64,000 nucleotides of DNA from Selaginella moellendorffii (GCF_000143415.4 NW_003314278.1:512371-576370); one strand, 5' to 3'; counted from the first letter of the stretch, positions 23,696-36,100 are shown. The notes: generated by a model from the letters alone, not told the origin. A program made the numbers and translations.

Positions 23696-24140
23696 GAAAT
23701 GGAGTCCGAGATAAATTTGAGAAGGAGCTCGAGATGGACCCGAGAAGGAGTCTAAGATGGATTCGAGATGGAGTCAGAGAAGGACCCGAGATGGAATCCG
23801 AGATAGACCCAAGATAGAGTCCAAAATGGACCTGAGATGGAGTCCAAGATGGACCCAAGATAAAGTCTAAAATGGAGTCTGAGAAAGACTTGAAATAAAG
23901 TCCAAGATGGACCTAAGATGGTGTCTAAGATGGAGTTTGAGATGGACACAAGATGGAGTCCGAGATGGACCCAAGATAGAATCCGAGATGGACCCAAGAT
24001 AGAGTCCGAGATGGACTTGAAATGGAGTCTGAGGTCAAGACCGAGACTGAGACCAAGACTAAGGTCGAGACCAAGACTAAAACTAAAACCAAGACCGAGT
24101 CCGAGTCTAAGTCCAAGTTCAAGTCCAAGTCCAAGTCTGA
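23696..24140 (+). repeat. GA-rich minisatellite array of R2 copy 1
   Basis: Degenerate tandem array of units such as GAGTCCGAGATGGACCC, with a basic 6-base rhythm (GAGTCC, GAGATG, GACCCG, AAGATG). It grades into AAGACCGAGACTGAGACC near its right end. Frames through it read as short periodic peptides and are not genes. The array at 25,400-25,905 is of the same kind on the other strand. Confidence 0.85.
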
Positions 24141-25345
24141 GAGTGAAAGCCCAAAGTATTCATCTCCTAGACCTTGAGGGGTTTGGTGAGCTTCAAAAGT
24201 ATGGTAGGGGGAAGACTCTAGGGGAGCTAGTTTAGCTTGAAAAAGCTAGTGTGACCAAGGAAGGCTACCCACATATTGGGTGATGATATAATCACTAAAG
24301 AGTCTAAGGCTAAAGTGAATATGGACAAATAAACAAGGTAACTTGGTGAAGTGTTCAAAAGCTGGCTTTAACTCCCCTGAGAGATTAACTAGTTGATGCT
24401 CTCAATCCAAATGTGGGTGGCATTACCTACTTGGATACCTGACGTGGCTCATTGGAACCTCACTTTTGGCTAGGGCACCTAAAGGCAGAATGTGAAGAGA
24501 GTACCCACAAGGCTCATATATGGCTATAATGTTTCAAAATGTCATTCCAAAGTTCTAGACTGTTAAAAAGAAGAGGAGTAGTCCTCTAGTGTAGTGACCA
24601 AGGATACGATCACATGGTGAGGAAGTCCCAAAGGACACTAGTGTAAGCCACAAGTTTTTCTTTTCTAATTTGCCAACTTATCTTGTCTATCTAACCAACA
24701 CTGCCTTAGCTTTAGCTAACTTCCCTCGCCAAAGTTCCCGCCTATTATACCAGCTTCTACTTGGTCCTACTTAGTTTTAGCTATTCACTACATGAGCAAT
24801 GGAGCGTTAGCCATCCATCCACGGATTCCCAAATCTCTCCCAATCCCCCTCCCTGGGTTAAACTGGACTTAAAGTTTAGCTACACTCCCCACAGGCACAA
24901 GCAGTAAAACACACCAAGCCTCCAAGTTCCTAACATCGTTTGGTACAACAAGATTTGGTCATGGGCTCTAAATCCCAAGCCTTGGGTGCAACACTTACTT
25001 CAAGATGCTGAGGTGAAACACTATGGCCTAACGGCCCGGTATGGGTACCTCTACCCCCCCACTTCCATCCTGAAAGGAAGGCATAAGCCCCTAGGAAGAG
25101 TGAGGACCAATGAGCTGCAAGGTACTCAAGTGGGGCACCACTCCATATAAACTGGGAGCACCGTAGTCAGTTTCCCTTCCAGGAGTGGGAGTTACTCTTG
25201 AGCACTTCCTTGGGTGGCCCCTCCAGCACCACCCGAGTCCATGCAATTTCAACCTCAAGTCAGTTTGGAAGCACCACTAGAGAGTTCCTTCAATATTGGT
25301 TCCTAGACCTCACTATCCCTACTATACTTTTGGAACCCCCTGCAG

Positions 25346-25363
25346 CCCCCCCCCCCCCCCCCC
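25346..25363 (+). repeat. Poly-C run of 18
   Basis: An uninterrupted run of 18 C between GCAG and TTGGG. A run this long is rare outside simple repeats and could be a sequencing or assembly uncertainty. Confidence 0.9.
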
Positions 25364-25399
25364 TTGGGAGACACACGCTTTGGGCTTTCACCCCTCAAC

Positions 25400-25905
25400 C
25401 TGTATTAGTACTCGGACTTGGTCTCGAACTTGATCTCGAACTCGATCTCAGACCCGACTTCGGACTCGGTCTCAAACTCGATCTTAGACTCGACCTCATA
25501 CCCGATCTTGGACTCGACCTCAGACCCGATCTTGGACTCGACCTTGGACTTGGTCTCGGACCCGATCTTGGATCTTGGACTCTGTCTTGAACTCGGTCTC
25601 AAACTCAGTCTCGAACTAGGTCTCGAAGTCAACCTTGGACTTGATCCCAGACTCTATCTCGATCTCAGACTTGATCTTGGACCCGACTTCGGACTCGGTC
25701 TTGGACTCGATCTTGGACTCGACCTTGGACCTGATCTCGGACTCAACCTCGGACTCGACCTCGAACTCAGTCTCGGACCCGATCTCGGATCTCGGACTCT
25801 GTCTCGAACTCGGTCTTGAACTAGGTCTCAGAGTCGGCCTTGGACTCGATCCCAGACTTTATCTCGAACTCGGTCTTAGAGTCGGTCTTCGACTTGATCT
25901 CAGAC
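25400..25905 (+). repeat. CT-rich minisatellite array of R1
   Basis: About 500 bp of 12-base units close to GGACTCGATCTT with 6-base half units. In two frames it reads as endless Asp-Leu-Gly-Leu or Ser-Asp-Leu peptides, which is a product of the repeat rather than a gene. It is the reverse-complement type of the array at 23,696-24,140, so the two could form a long hairpin across about 1.2 kb. Confidence 0.85.
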
Positions 25906-26612
25906 TTGGTCCCATCCGATGAACTCTTTATCATTTCGGTCGTGCTTTTGGGGATCCTTTATCCTACGACACCTCAGGGAGTTGGTTCCTTACAAGTGGG
26001 ACATAGTGGTTGGGCCTTTGGGCCTTGACCCAATGGTGGTGTTAGTGAGCACGGCTGTGGATGAAAAGGGACTTGGTGGGGACAAAAGAAGGGACATTGG
26101 GGAATAATGTTTCCTATGTCTTTGGGCATCCTAGGAATGTTAAAGTGTGGTCAAAGGATGACCACGACCGTGGATGAAGAGGGACTTGGTGGGGACAGAA
26201 AAAGGGATATTGGGGAATGGTGTTTCCCATGTCTTTGGGCATCCTAAGGGTGCTAAGGTGTGGTCAAAGGATGACCACTCAAAGACGGATAGCCCAGTCA
26301 TTGAGAGATGAGATTGTGATACAGATGATTCACATCATTCACACATTTCAGAGTAGGGAACTTTAGAACAACCACAAGTTTGTTAGGATCAATTTGCAAA
26401 CCCTCACGAGTGACAAAGGTGAATGGGCATGGCCTTAGCATAGCGGGCTAATATGTTGGAGTGTAAAGGATAACTAGCATAAATGTCATTCACGGGGCTA
26501 ACATGTCCCCAAGTCCTGAATAGGACTTATGGAAGTTGTGAGTGAGACTCCTCTAAATGGTCAAAAGTGTGATTAAATAACTAAAGTAAAATGGAAAAAT
26601 TAGTTATTTACA

Positions 26613-29600
26613 ACTTGGTTTCAAAGTTGTTCTTTAGTTTAACTTTTATTAGCGGTTAAGTATATCACCATTTAATAGTGACATTGGAAGGTCCCAAAAG
26701 TGGGCTATACTTAAGGAGTAACATGTTAGAGGATATAGCTCTCCACTATAATTCATATGTAAATTAGTAGGCAATATAGTAGATAGAAAGGGGCAACAAG
26801 GGAATGACTTTGGGATCTTGGGAATAATAAAAAGTTTTCTTTAGAGAGTTAAGAATGTGATCTATATAAGCATTTGACTTAGCAAACCTTTTAATGTGGT
26901 TGTGGTAAACAACTACAATCGGGATAACAGGAATGATGAAAACTCTTAAACGATAAAGGAGTTATAAAGTTACCCTTATATAATTGAGGATGTTACTCAA
27001 GAATTTGAGACTAGAGTTAGATATTCTAGGAGGTTAAATATGGATGAGGGCACAAGTCCTTGAAATGGTAGCTGAGGCTACTTTAAATAAATGCTAGAAC
27101 AACCCAAGGAGTTGGGGGTATACTTAGAATATAAGTTGGTTTCTCATCAGATGGATAAATAATACTAAGAGGCAAAGGTAACCCACATGGAATAAAGAAT
27201 AATCAAATGTCAGAATAATACTTCTTAAGATGGTCATTATGAGGAGGGCATGAATACAAGAGGTTGTATTCCAATAAATTAGAATATCAAAAATAGCCAT
27301 GAGGTTAGGATTTTACAAGTTATCAGATTAGTAAAGTCCAAAAAGCTGGATGACTCAAGTGAAATTAAGGAATAATCCTAAAAGATTGGTGGAAGCATTT
27401 GGATTAAGGTGTATTGTATCTTACGATGGATGGAGAGGATCATGAGATCCAAGTATAAAAACCATGGGCATCTCATTGATAGTAGAATGTGCCATACTAA
27501 AGTCCTAGAAAGGTGTTCACAAAATAAAACAACTTTTGCAAGAAGTTGTGTGTGAACACTATATTACAATACTAATAAATAGTTGATATAAAAAACGACT
27601 ACTATTATCTTGGCAAAGACTAAGACAAAAGTGGGAAGTGTTATAAAGGTATGTTATAAAGGTAAATTCGTAAAGCCGATGGTGTATAGACACTAAATAT
27701 GTCAAAATGTGATACATTGAGGTCAAGTTAGTGGGTTCATAAAAACCCCTTATCAAAGGAATTACAATGGAAATGGGAATGGCATAGCCTAAACTTAAAA
27801 GTATGCAGTGAGAGTGTGGTGACCCAAATAATGATGGAGGTGTGGAAGTTCTAACAATGAGTTGTAGAACTTGATAATTATGAGGCAACTAAGCAAAAGA
27901 TGCAACATAATTGATTAGATTTTTAAAAATTAACTTCCCAATACTTTTTATGGGGATAAAGAGAGAAGGGAGAAGTCCATCTGTCTAAATTGAACAAAGC
28001 CAAAAAGGAATTTTGGCAAAGCTAGTGAAGGGCATATAAAAGCCCATAGGTAATAACGTTAATTCTAGTGTGGAGGATTACAAAGTGAATATATTCAAAT
28101 TAAGAAACCACTCTCTAGGCTATCAAATATGTTCATCCCTAAGAATATTTGCTAAGGCATGGTAGAAAGTGCAAAATTATCCTCCTAGACTAAAGGAGAA
28201 TAACCAAAGTAAACATGTGAGGCCAAAAGCAAATAAAGGGATGGAATTGAACTATAGCAATTAAAGAGTATAACCGAGAGTGGTTATATAAATTGAGAGT
28301 GGAGAATTAAGTGGGTGCTCAAAAGTGTTGCTACTAACAATCACGATGTCATAAAGAGTCTAAAGTATGGAATTGTCCATGTTAAATTATATGGCAATTA
28401 GAAAGCTTCTGAAAGAAGAAGCCTTAGCAAGCTAAAAGATAAAGTCCTTTCAAGGTTCTTAAGGACAATTCTAAGTAAGTTAATACTTAGAAAGACAAGT
28501 GTAAATGGTTCTTAGGAACACACAAAATTTAAGTGGCATAGCAAAAGCGTGATCTCGAAGCTTGCCAAAAGGTGAGGCTATTATGGTTAGAGAACTAGTT
28601 CCTAAATGTTCAAAGATATGGCTTTGAATGAAAGTCGATGGTTAAGGACTTTTACGATTATGCATGAAACTATGTTATGCTAGTCGGATGACTTACTAAG
28701 CAAAATTGGCAAGTCAAAGAAATAAAGACCCTAATTGAAGGTGTTGACTTCAAAAGGGATGGCCCATGGAGCCAAACATGGAGGAGTCCATGCATGATCA
28801 CAGGCTTATCAAATGAGAAGATTTGGCAGTTCAAAAGAACTAGGTTCATAAACTGTGATTCATAGCATGCTTTAAGTATAAATTAGTGCACCAGCATGGG
28901 GAGTCATGCTAGGCATCCTAGTTGATACCATCCGTAGATGCATATATAGAGGTTAGGTTCGAGTCCCAACCCTCTAGTGTTTGGGTTCGAGTCCCAACTC
29001 ACTAATGTGTGGTGATGGTTTAGAATATGAGGACACTAATTTTTTAGTGGTTATAAACTTTCAGTAAGAAGACTAACTTGGGCACATTGCTAAGCGGCCC
29101 AGAGTCGTGATGCATGGTTAAATTGCTTAATATGAAAGCTTAACATATTTAGCTTGAACACTTTGGTGCAAGTGGCACCAAAGATGTGGTGAATGAGATG
29201 GGGAAACTCAATCTTAATTGTTATAGATCCTTATCTAGAAGGGCTAGCTTGGGCGCACTGCCAAGTGTAAGGGATGCCCCTATAGTCAACAACTTAAAAG
29301 TCTAGAAGATTTAATTTCTATTTGCAAACTTGTTAAAGTGTCAAGATGAAATCATTAGATGATCTTGTGGCTAAACAAAAACAAGGTTCTTGTTTGGTTA
29401 AAAAATGAAATTCTTAGTTCAAAGTGTTAATTTGAACTATTGGTAAGAGTGTCACTTGGTCACAATGACCAAGTGGAAAGGACATCTAACGGAAATGAGT
29501 GGCGTCAATACAATAGTATGGTGAATCCAAAAAAGTAGTCTTTATGAAAAATTTATGGGAAGGTCACAAAATTGGGTTGTGGATAAAGCCTACAATAAAA

Positions 29601-30432
29601 AATGTTAAAGAGACTTACTAGGGGGAACACCCTCTGGACTTCGCAAAGCAAAGTCTTTGCTATAAAACCAAAATTATACTTTAAGGATGGAGGTAGTAAT
29701 CCTATGTTACTTGGTGCAACAATCAAAGGATAAGAACAAAGGACTAATGGCCAAGAAAGGGCTATAGGAATCATTGGAAGGAATCCAAAAAATAAAGTTA
29801 GGCAAGGAATATTAATATACTAGATGCTAATGGATTGTGGGAAAGATAATATATTTTCAAAGATGGATTCCCAAATGTTTAGATTTCATAAAAGTAAAAG
29901 CTCTAAGGGAGGGAGCGGCAAAATAACCAAATGATAGGGCTATGGACAACCTTAGCACAAATTATGATAACTAGAATTTAATGTCGAACGTGGCACAAAA
30001 TAGAAGAGAGGATAATGGTGCCCTCAAGTACAGAACTTCATAAGATGGGGAAATGGAATCTCCAATGCAAGATGTTAGAGACACCTAGAAAATTAACTCG
30101 AAAAGTCTCAAAATGTGCAATGGTTATATCAATAGAAGTTGAAACTACTCAAAAATGAGTAGTGAGATTGAAATAGAGAAAGTGTCTTTAACAGGTTTAA
30201 TAAGAACTAAATCAATAAAGGGAGAGAACCACCACAAGTGGTCGAATGAGTCTTTATGTTCAAGAGACTATGTTCTTTAAAGGATAAGCAAGGCATGGTG
30301 AGCCTTCGGTGTTGAACCATTGATGAATATTGACTTGGTGTTAAGGATGGAAATGGTAATACTTGATAGTGTTACTTTATAAAATGATTTATTATTTGAT
30401 GAGGACATCAAACTTTGTCTATGGGTGGTGGA
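26613..30432. other. Long non-coding stretch
   Basis: 3.8 kb of AT-rich sequence without any open frame over 110 codons. The longest (27,559-27,888, minus) has no motif. The text style is like R2, so it may be the inside of a large decayed element bracketed by the two R2 copies, but no RT or integrase motif could be seen. Confidence 0.4.
28919..28994 (+). promoter_or_regulatory. tRNA-like A box and two B boxes
   Basis: GGTTCGAGTCC occurs at 28,956-28,966 and again at 28,984-28,994. This is the B-box form of RNA polymerase III promoters. A weaker A-box-like TAGTTGATACC lies at 28,919, about 37 bases before the first B box, a normal spacing. No cloverleaf can be folded. It may be a SINE head with a duplicated B box, or chance. 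Confidence 0.3.
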
Positions 30433-32004
30433 GTTGTGAGACACAAATCTCTAAGGCCCAAAATAGAGCTGAAAGGGTGCTACATGGTAATGGCCAAAGC
30501 AGAAGCTATGTTTGGACTAAAAGCTCTAACTTCAATAGTCAAGAGTGGGAGTGAAACTCTCAACAAAGTGTTTAAGGAACGAGCACGAAGCAAGCAATAA
30601 GTGAGTCTTTAGAAAAGGGATACAAAAGGACCAACACATGACACGTGGAAGTGTTGAGGTAGAGTCTAAAATATACCCAAAAAGGAGTCCAAGATGGACC
30701 CAAAAAGGAGTCTGAGATGGAGTCCAACATGGACTCAAGATGGAGTCTAAAATGGATCCAAAATAGAGTCCAAAATAGAGTTCGAGAAGGACCCGAGATA
30801 GAGTCTGAGATGGATTCGAGATGGAGTCCAAGATGGAGTCCGAGAAGGGATGGAGTCTAAAATGGATATGAGATGGAGTCTGAGATGGACTTGAGATAGG
30901 GTCTAAGGTCAAGACTGAGATTGAGACCATAACCGAGACCGAGACCGAGGCCAAGACTGAGGCTAAGACCAAGTTCGAAACCAAATCCGAGTCCAAGTTC
31001 GAGTCTGGGGGTGAAAGCCTAAAGCATTCGTCTCCCAAACCCTGAGGGGTTTGGTGAGCTCCAAAAGTATAGTAAGGGGAGGACTCCAGTGGAGCCAATT
31101 TAGCCCAGAAAGGCCAATATGACCAAGGACAGTTATACCCACATGTTGAGTGATGATATAACCACTAAAGAGTCCAAGGCAAAAGTGAATATGGACAAAC
31201 AAGGTAGTTTGGTGAAGTGTTCAAGAACTAACTCTAGCTCCCCCAAAAGATCAAATAGTCGATACTCCCAATCCAAGTGTGGATAGCACTACCTACTTGG
31301 ATACTTGGCATGGCTTATCAAAATCTCACTCTAGCCACATATCTAGGGCATATAAAGGTGGAAGGTGGGGAGAGTACCCACAAGGCTCGTGTAGGGCCAC
31401 GAGGCTTGCGTAAAGCTACGGTGTTTTGAAATATCATCCCAAAATCCTAGACTGTAGAAAAGAAGAAGAATAATCCTCTAATGACCAAGGATACAGTCAC
31501 ATGGTGAGAAAGTCCTAGAGGACAATGGGATTTAGTCAGGCCTTGGGCTTTGACCTAGTGGCAGTGTTGATGAGCACAGGAATGAAGAGGGATTTGGTGG
31601 GGATGGAAGAAGGGACATTACGAAAAGGTATTCCTCACGTCTTTGGGCATCCTAAGGGTGTTAAGGTGTGGTCAAGGGATGACCACTCAAAGATGGATGA
31701 CCCAGTCTTTGAGAGATAAAACTGTGATGCAAGTGGTCTTGGACTACTGATGTGACAAGGCTGAATAGGTAAGGCCATAACAAAATGATATATTGATGGT
31801 ACTTTTGGGTGTTGGTTATGGGATTGAATATATGAAGCACTTGGACCAAATGCAAAAGCTAAATGGCATAAATGCCATCCATGGGGCTAACATATCCCCA
31901 AGTCCTAAATAAGACTTATGGAAGTTGTGAGTGAGACTCCTTTAAATAGTCAAAGGTGTGGTTAAGTGACTAAAGTAAAATGGAAAAATTAGTCGCTTAT
32001 AGTT
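30433..32004 (+). repeat. Dispersed repeat R2, copy 2
   Basis: Second, shorter copy of R2, same orientation as 23,483-26,612, without the nested R1. It contains its own GA-rich array at 30,655-31,015 (units like GAGTCTGAGATGGACTC). It ends with the same AGTAAAATGGAAAAATTAGT text as copy 1. Confidence 0.75.
30655..31015 (+). repeat. GA-rich minisatellite array of R2 copy 2
   Basis: Same 6-base rhythm as the array at 23,696, with units such as GGAGTCCAAGATGGACCC, more diverged and about 100 bases shorter. It again grades into AAGACTGAGATTGAGACC. Confidence 0.8.
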
Positions 32005-32419
32005 TTATTCTCACAATAACACCATTTGAATTCAACAAAGTTGTTCATAGTGGTTTGACTAGACCTCAGATGAGTGTCCAAAGTTTGAAAAAATAGATTT
32101 CGAGAGAGGGGTAGATAAATATGACTTAGAGGTAGGTAAAGGACATAGGGGAAATGTTAGCAAAGGTAACAACAAAGGGGAATAGAAAGGTATTGAGGAA
32201 GAAGGGAATTGATATTTTGGAAGGCTCAGAGACCACACAAAAAAAAAGAGTGATATCAAAAAATATCAACACAAAGTGGGAAGCAATGAAGGAGTTCCTT
32301 GAGATGATAAGGACTAAATTTATGAAAAACAACCTCTGAAACTATGGAGCACACATTGTACTATGTGTGCTACCTCATAATGAGAAAGAAAATATAGAGG
32401 GCAAAAGTGCATATATGAC

Positions 32420-33118
32420 CTCATCAACCACTCAGTAGCTATGGCAGAAAAGATAGTGGATGATGACAGATGGATTGCAATATTTTATGTAGAGAACTGG
32501 CTGCCAACAATTTACAAAGAGTGTCACTGGCGGTATATGAAAATCCATTGATCATACACAATTCTGAATGACTTTCCATTTAGCTACACAATTGATGGAC
32601 TTGGCAAAACAAAGGTTTGCACAATCATAAGTTCTCTCAATATTAACAAAAATCATTGCAAAAATCAACAATGAAAATGTCTTTGGCAAGACCAAAGGCC
32701 TCACCTCCAAGATTCACTACAATGAATCTTGGGACCTCAATGACGACTACTTTGAATTTATTGAGGAAAATATAAAGCCACTTTACGACAATAACACCAA
32801 CATGGTCAGAAGGTTAGAGATAAATCCAAACTTCCTTGACTTTCTCATGCATTGCACAACACCTAAAAAAGAGATTGTTTTAGACATTTTTAGTGGCATA
32901 AGAGAGCCCTTCTTGCAGCTGCCAACAATGGCCATTATGTACTATCATTGGAACAAGATCAGGAAATTGTAGACTATATTAAAAAAAATATATGGCTAGA
33001 AGATAAAGAAACTCCAATGCCACAACTAAAGGGGAAGAAAGTGATAAAGGCACAACAGAAGGAACAATTTTTCAACCTCAAATTGGTAGAGGAAAATCCA
33101 TTAGAGGACTCTGTTTAA
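32420..33118 (+). pseudogene. Decayed DNA-methylase-like sequence
   Basis: A patchwork of frames reads like a plant or algal protein of the N4/N6 DNA methylase type. Near 32,450-32,560 there is DDDRWIAIFYVENWLP and YKECHWRYMKIHW. At 32,720-32,930 one frame gives RLEINPNFLDFLMHC then KKEIVLDIFSG, the AdoMet-binding motif with its DxFSG core. After a shift, AAANNGHYVLSLEQDQEIVDY follows, which matches the next strand with its acidic ribose-binding residue. The frame runs to a stop at about 33,116. I see no intact catalytic DPPY/NPPY-type motif. Several shifts and stops make it non-functional. Such domains occur in some plant and algal mobile elements; that link is inference. Confidence 0.4.
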
Positions 33119-33422
33119 AATAACATATGTATGTCTTTTGACTAATATAAAGTAATAAATTTCTAAATACTATAAAGCAAACATTATGAAGTACTTATAT
33201 TAAATGAAAGCAAACCCACACTATAGAATGAAACTTGAAAGCTAACCCACACTATACATATAAAAATCCACTCTTATATTACATTAATTCTTCATCTTCA
33301 TCTTCTTCCGCATCATCTTCATAATAGTAGTCACCTCAAAATTATATATGTTGGAAGACAATCACACTCTACACATTCAGTACCAAAAACGTTCATCACG
33401 TAACGAGATGGCCTTGCCTTGT

Positions 33423-33653
33423 TGAAAAATTACTTATTCTTGGGAGACAAGATTTTGGCATCAAAAAACAAAGGCTTTGGAGACAAAGTCTTTGGAGACA
33501 AAGGCTTTGGAGACAGATGATTTGGAGACAGATGATTTGGAGGTGCACATAAAGAAGTATTTTTTTAAATTGAAGAATTTGGGGGTGGCAAATCCCATCC
33601 ATGTGAAGAAGGTTGGAGTGGCCATGGTAAAGAGGAAGGGACCACTCTAGAAA
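33423..33653 (+). repeat. 15-bp minisatellite in an open frame
   Basis: Five units of 15 bases (33,471-33,545), consensus AAGGCTTTGGAGACA, which keep frame and read as repeated KALET or DDLET. The frame is open for about 76 codons, from 33,423 to a stop near 33,651, and ends with a basic stretch (HVKKVGVAMVKRK). No start codon sits close to its left end. It could be part of an exon or chance; I do not recognise it. Confidence 0.45.
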
Positions 33654-33719
33654 TGGCAGGGCTGACCAATCCAGAATGTATGCTGATAAAGAAGAAGACC
33701 TAAGCTCCAGCAAAGAAGG

Positions 33720-35050
33720 AGCTATAACTAGAACAAATAAACCTTGAACACTAAAAATGTGTTATGTAAAGTTGTGAGTCATCCTTAAATAGTAAAGAAT
33801 CATTGGAAAACAAAATCAAATCCACCAAGATAACCAAACAAAGGCATTTATAGCCTAAACCTATATATGTAACATCCAAAACACTAGTTGTCAATGGTAC
33901 ATAAGACAGTCAAAGTTTAAATAAATTTAATATTTATAGAGTAATATGCTTTTAATGTTACTAAATTCTAAAATATGCATTATATTTATCATCACATATT
34001 TCAAATAAATTCTAATATTAAATGTATATTCAGTCGTGTGGTGATGTGCCGGACTGCGGGCACAAAAAACCGTTAAAAGGGAAATCCTCCTTGGTGTTCA
34101 TTTGGGGTTCCTTGCAAGCTGCAATTCTTGCTGTGCCTCACAGGTATCCCCAAGGTGGCAGCCATGACTTATAAATGCGGAAAGCTCTTGCGAGACATGA
34201 GCACTTTGTCTTGGCAGCTCTATAAGGCCAAACAATTAGCATAAGGTTTGCATTTTTTCCATGAAGTTTGTGACTAACCGCCATTCTCTCCTGCAGTTGT
34301 TCGAGCTACTGTCAATGCCAGACATCCCAAGCTAGTTTCCTGTAGCAACTCATTCATCAGGTGAGACAATTACTTATAGAGAACTCATTTTGCGTGTTGC
34401 ACTGTGGATCTCTCACTGCCGATGGTGGAATTTACAACGAGCTCATGAGAGCACGAGAGCCTAAGTTGCTGTGAGAAGCACGATGCATTGAAGGTAAGCA
34501 AATCTACATTCTTCTCACTCCTTGCTCCAATATTTGCTTCCAGATTTGCATCAAGAGTGCTTCGTCCGTTGAACCAGCTGAAAAGATCTAGACCGTGCAT
34601 TAAAAAACACTGAACAATCTGAGTATAAAATCTGGGCTGTTGTATTAATTAAATCGAAGCCATCGATCTAAAATGACCTCAACCGTCCCATATTTAACTG
34701 GCAATTAACTGATCATGTGTCATAGGTAACTAGGTGGTCTATGCATCCTCTTCATTGTCTTCACCATCTCCATTATCTATATTATCATCATGAACGTAAA
34801 GGCTTTCAACTCGCAAGAATCAGAAGGGAGCCATCTTTTGTCACCGTGTACACCTCCTTTTTGCTTGTATCACAAGTTAGTCCAATACCATCCCGTGTGA
34901 AGATACTAGACAGACTTGAAAGGGGAGCAGGATTCTCATTGATATGAGTCTTGTCATATGAGGGCTCAACTGAAGGGCCCTGAGGAGTGGACCCCTAGTG
35001 CAGGGAATCCACTGCCTATGGAGGTTGTACCGTCAGCCTCTGTTTCTTAA
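33720..35050. other. No clear gene
   Basis: Splice-like sites appear around 34,300-34,365 (CTCTCCTGCAG and CATCAGGTGAGA), and a short frame at about 34,164-34,255 reads MTYKCGKLLRDMSTLSW. These may be exons of an unknown or broken gene. No homology can be named. Confidence 0.3.
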
Positions 35051-35059
35051 CACTCTTTT

Positions 35060-35551
35060 TCAAGAGGCTGGGCAAACGCTGGGCAAACGCTGGGCCGCAA
35101 GAATTGCATCACCATCTGGAGACACCTTCATGCTGGCAGGATAAGCATCCGGTGGCACTGGTCGACCTGGACAGAGACATCTACACAGGGACAGGGCAAC
35201 GCGCGAAGTTCTCGGGAATCGCCTCATGGCGAGAAAGATATCATTCCTCTTGGGAATCTCCTCATGGCCCAGGGGGTTTTGTGCACGCCAAAGAAGAGTG
35301 CAGCGGCTCTCCAAGTAGGTTGCAGCTTGATCCTTGATGTACTTGGGCATCCACAGGACATGGAATCCGCTTGAGTGACACTCATATCCATGGCGGTCAC
35401 AACCATAGCCACTTCCATACCCGATGGTGCAAGTATGGCGCCACTTCATCATGGCATTATTGGCTATGGTTGTGCATGTGCCCAGGGCACAGTCATAGCC
35501 AATCATCACACACGGCCAGTTCCAGGCTTGATCAACGAAAGGTATGGACAT
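35060..35551 (-). CDS. Unrecognised ORF, 163 codons
   Basis: Open minus-strand frame in GC-richer sequence than its surroundings. It is cysteine- and histidine-containing near its N-terminus (GYDCALGTCTTIANNAMMKW) but has no spaced pairs that would make a known zinc fold. The last third is arginine- and proline-rich. Overlapping open frames exist on the other strand, so coding is doubtful. It could be a fragment of a decayed multi-exon gene. No function is proposed. Confidence 0.2.
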   Translation of the reverse strand: MSIPFVDQAWNWPCVMIGYDCALGTCTTIANNAMMKWRHTCTIGYGSGYGCDRHGYECHSSGFHVLWMPKYIKDQAATYLESRCTLLWRAQNPLGHEEIPKRNDIFLAMRRFPRTSRVALSLCRCLCPGRPVPPDAYPASMKVSPDGDAILAAQRLPSVCPAS

Positions 35552-36100
35552 CAGAAAGTTTCTGAATGTTACTTTGATCTTTCAACACAGTTTGTAGAAG
35601 TAACAGATTGCCTAGAAGGGTCCTTTGGTTAGTCATTCCAGCATGGTCCAGTATTTTATTTTTGCCCATGCTCTTATTTTGATATTTACAGCTCGAGCTC
35701 TCTATCTCTCAAGCACAGGACTTTTGATACAAACCAAAACCTTGTTTTTCTTTGTCTAGGGTCTCTCTGAGTGCCATGCAAAGGCGAGCAGGCCATGGCT
35801 ATGTATAACAACGCTCTCTAAGTAGCTCTCAAAGGCATGCTCTAGCGGCAGCAAAGCTTTCTCGGTTGGCAGTGCTGTGGTTGGGGCCGTATAGTTTCTT
35901 GGCCTCATCCACGAAGAGGAAGCGCAAAGACAGGGCTGCATACTTCCAGGCCTTGTCCTACAGATTTGTAAGTCCTCTCTTTTTCATACTCTTACAAAGA
36001 TTCAACAGCTTAAACTCCTGCCAAGCACCTCTAGTCTAGTATATCTCTATAAGCAGCCCAGCACATTGATCATGTGCTTCCTCGTCCACAATCCATGCTC

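Larger units (their letters stand above)
24640..25998 (+). repeat. Dispersed repeat R1 nested in R2
   Basis: Interrupts R2 copy 1 and matches the reverse complement of 10,530-11,340 over its first 650 bases. Its far part contains the second hexamer array and, before the array, a sequence that is the inverted counterpart of R2 next to its own array (GTGAAAGCCCAAAG, CCAAAAGTATAGTAGGG on the minus strand). So R1 and R2 share a module of array plus about 100 bp, and here they face each other. I found no clear target duplication. Confidence 0.65.
23483..26612 (+). repeat. Dispersed repeat R2, copy 1 with nested R1
   Basis: Homologous in the same orientation to 30,433-32,004. Shared blocks include GTGAGACACAAATC, GGACCAACACATGA, GAGGGGTTTGGTGAGCT, TGGTGAAGTGTTCAA, TTTGGGCATCCTA and GGCTAACAT-TCCCCAAGTCCT. 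Relative to copy 2 it carries an extra segment of about 1.36 kb (near 24,640 to 25,998) and a tandem duplication of about 115 bp at 26,053-26,279. No protein is readable and no LTR or TIR was found, so its class is unknown. Confidence 0.75.

Noticed and set aside
25198-25922. Several long plus-strand ORFs with Asp-Leu-Gly-Leu peptides
   Set aside because: They are readings through a hexamer minisatellite; neighbouring frames are equally open and the peptide period equals the DNA period.
33471-33545. CRISPR-like short repeats
   Set aside because: The 15-bp units are directly adjacent with no spacers; it is a minisatellite.
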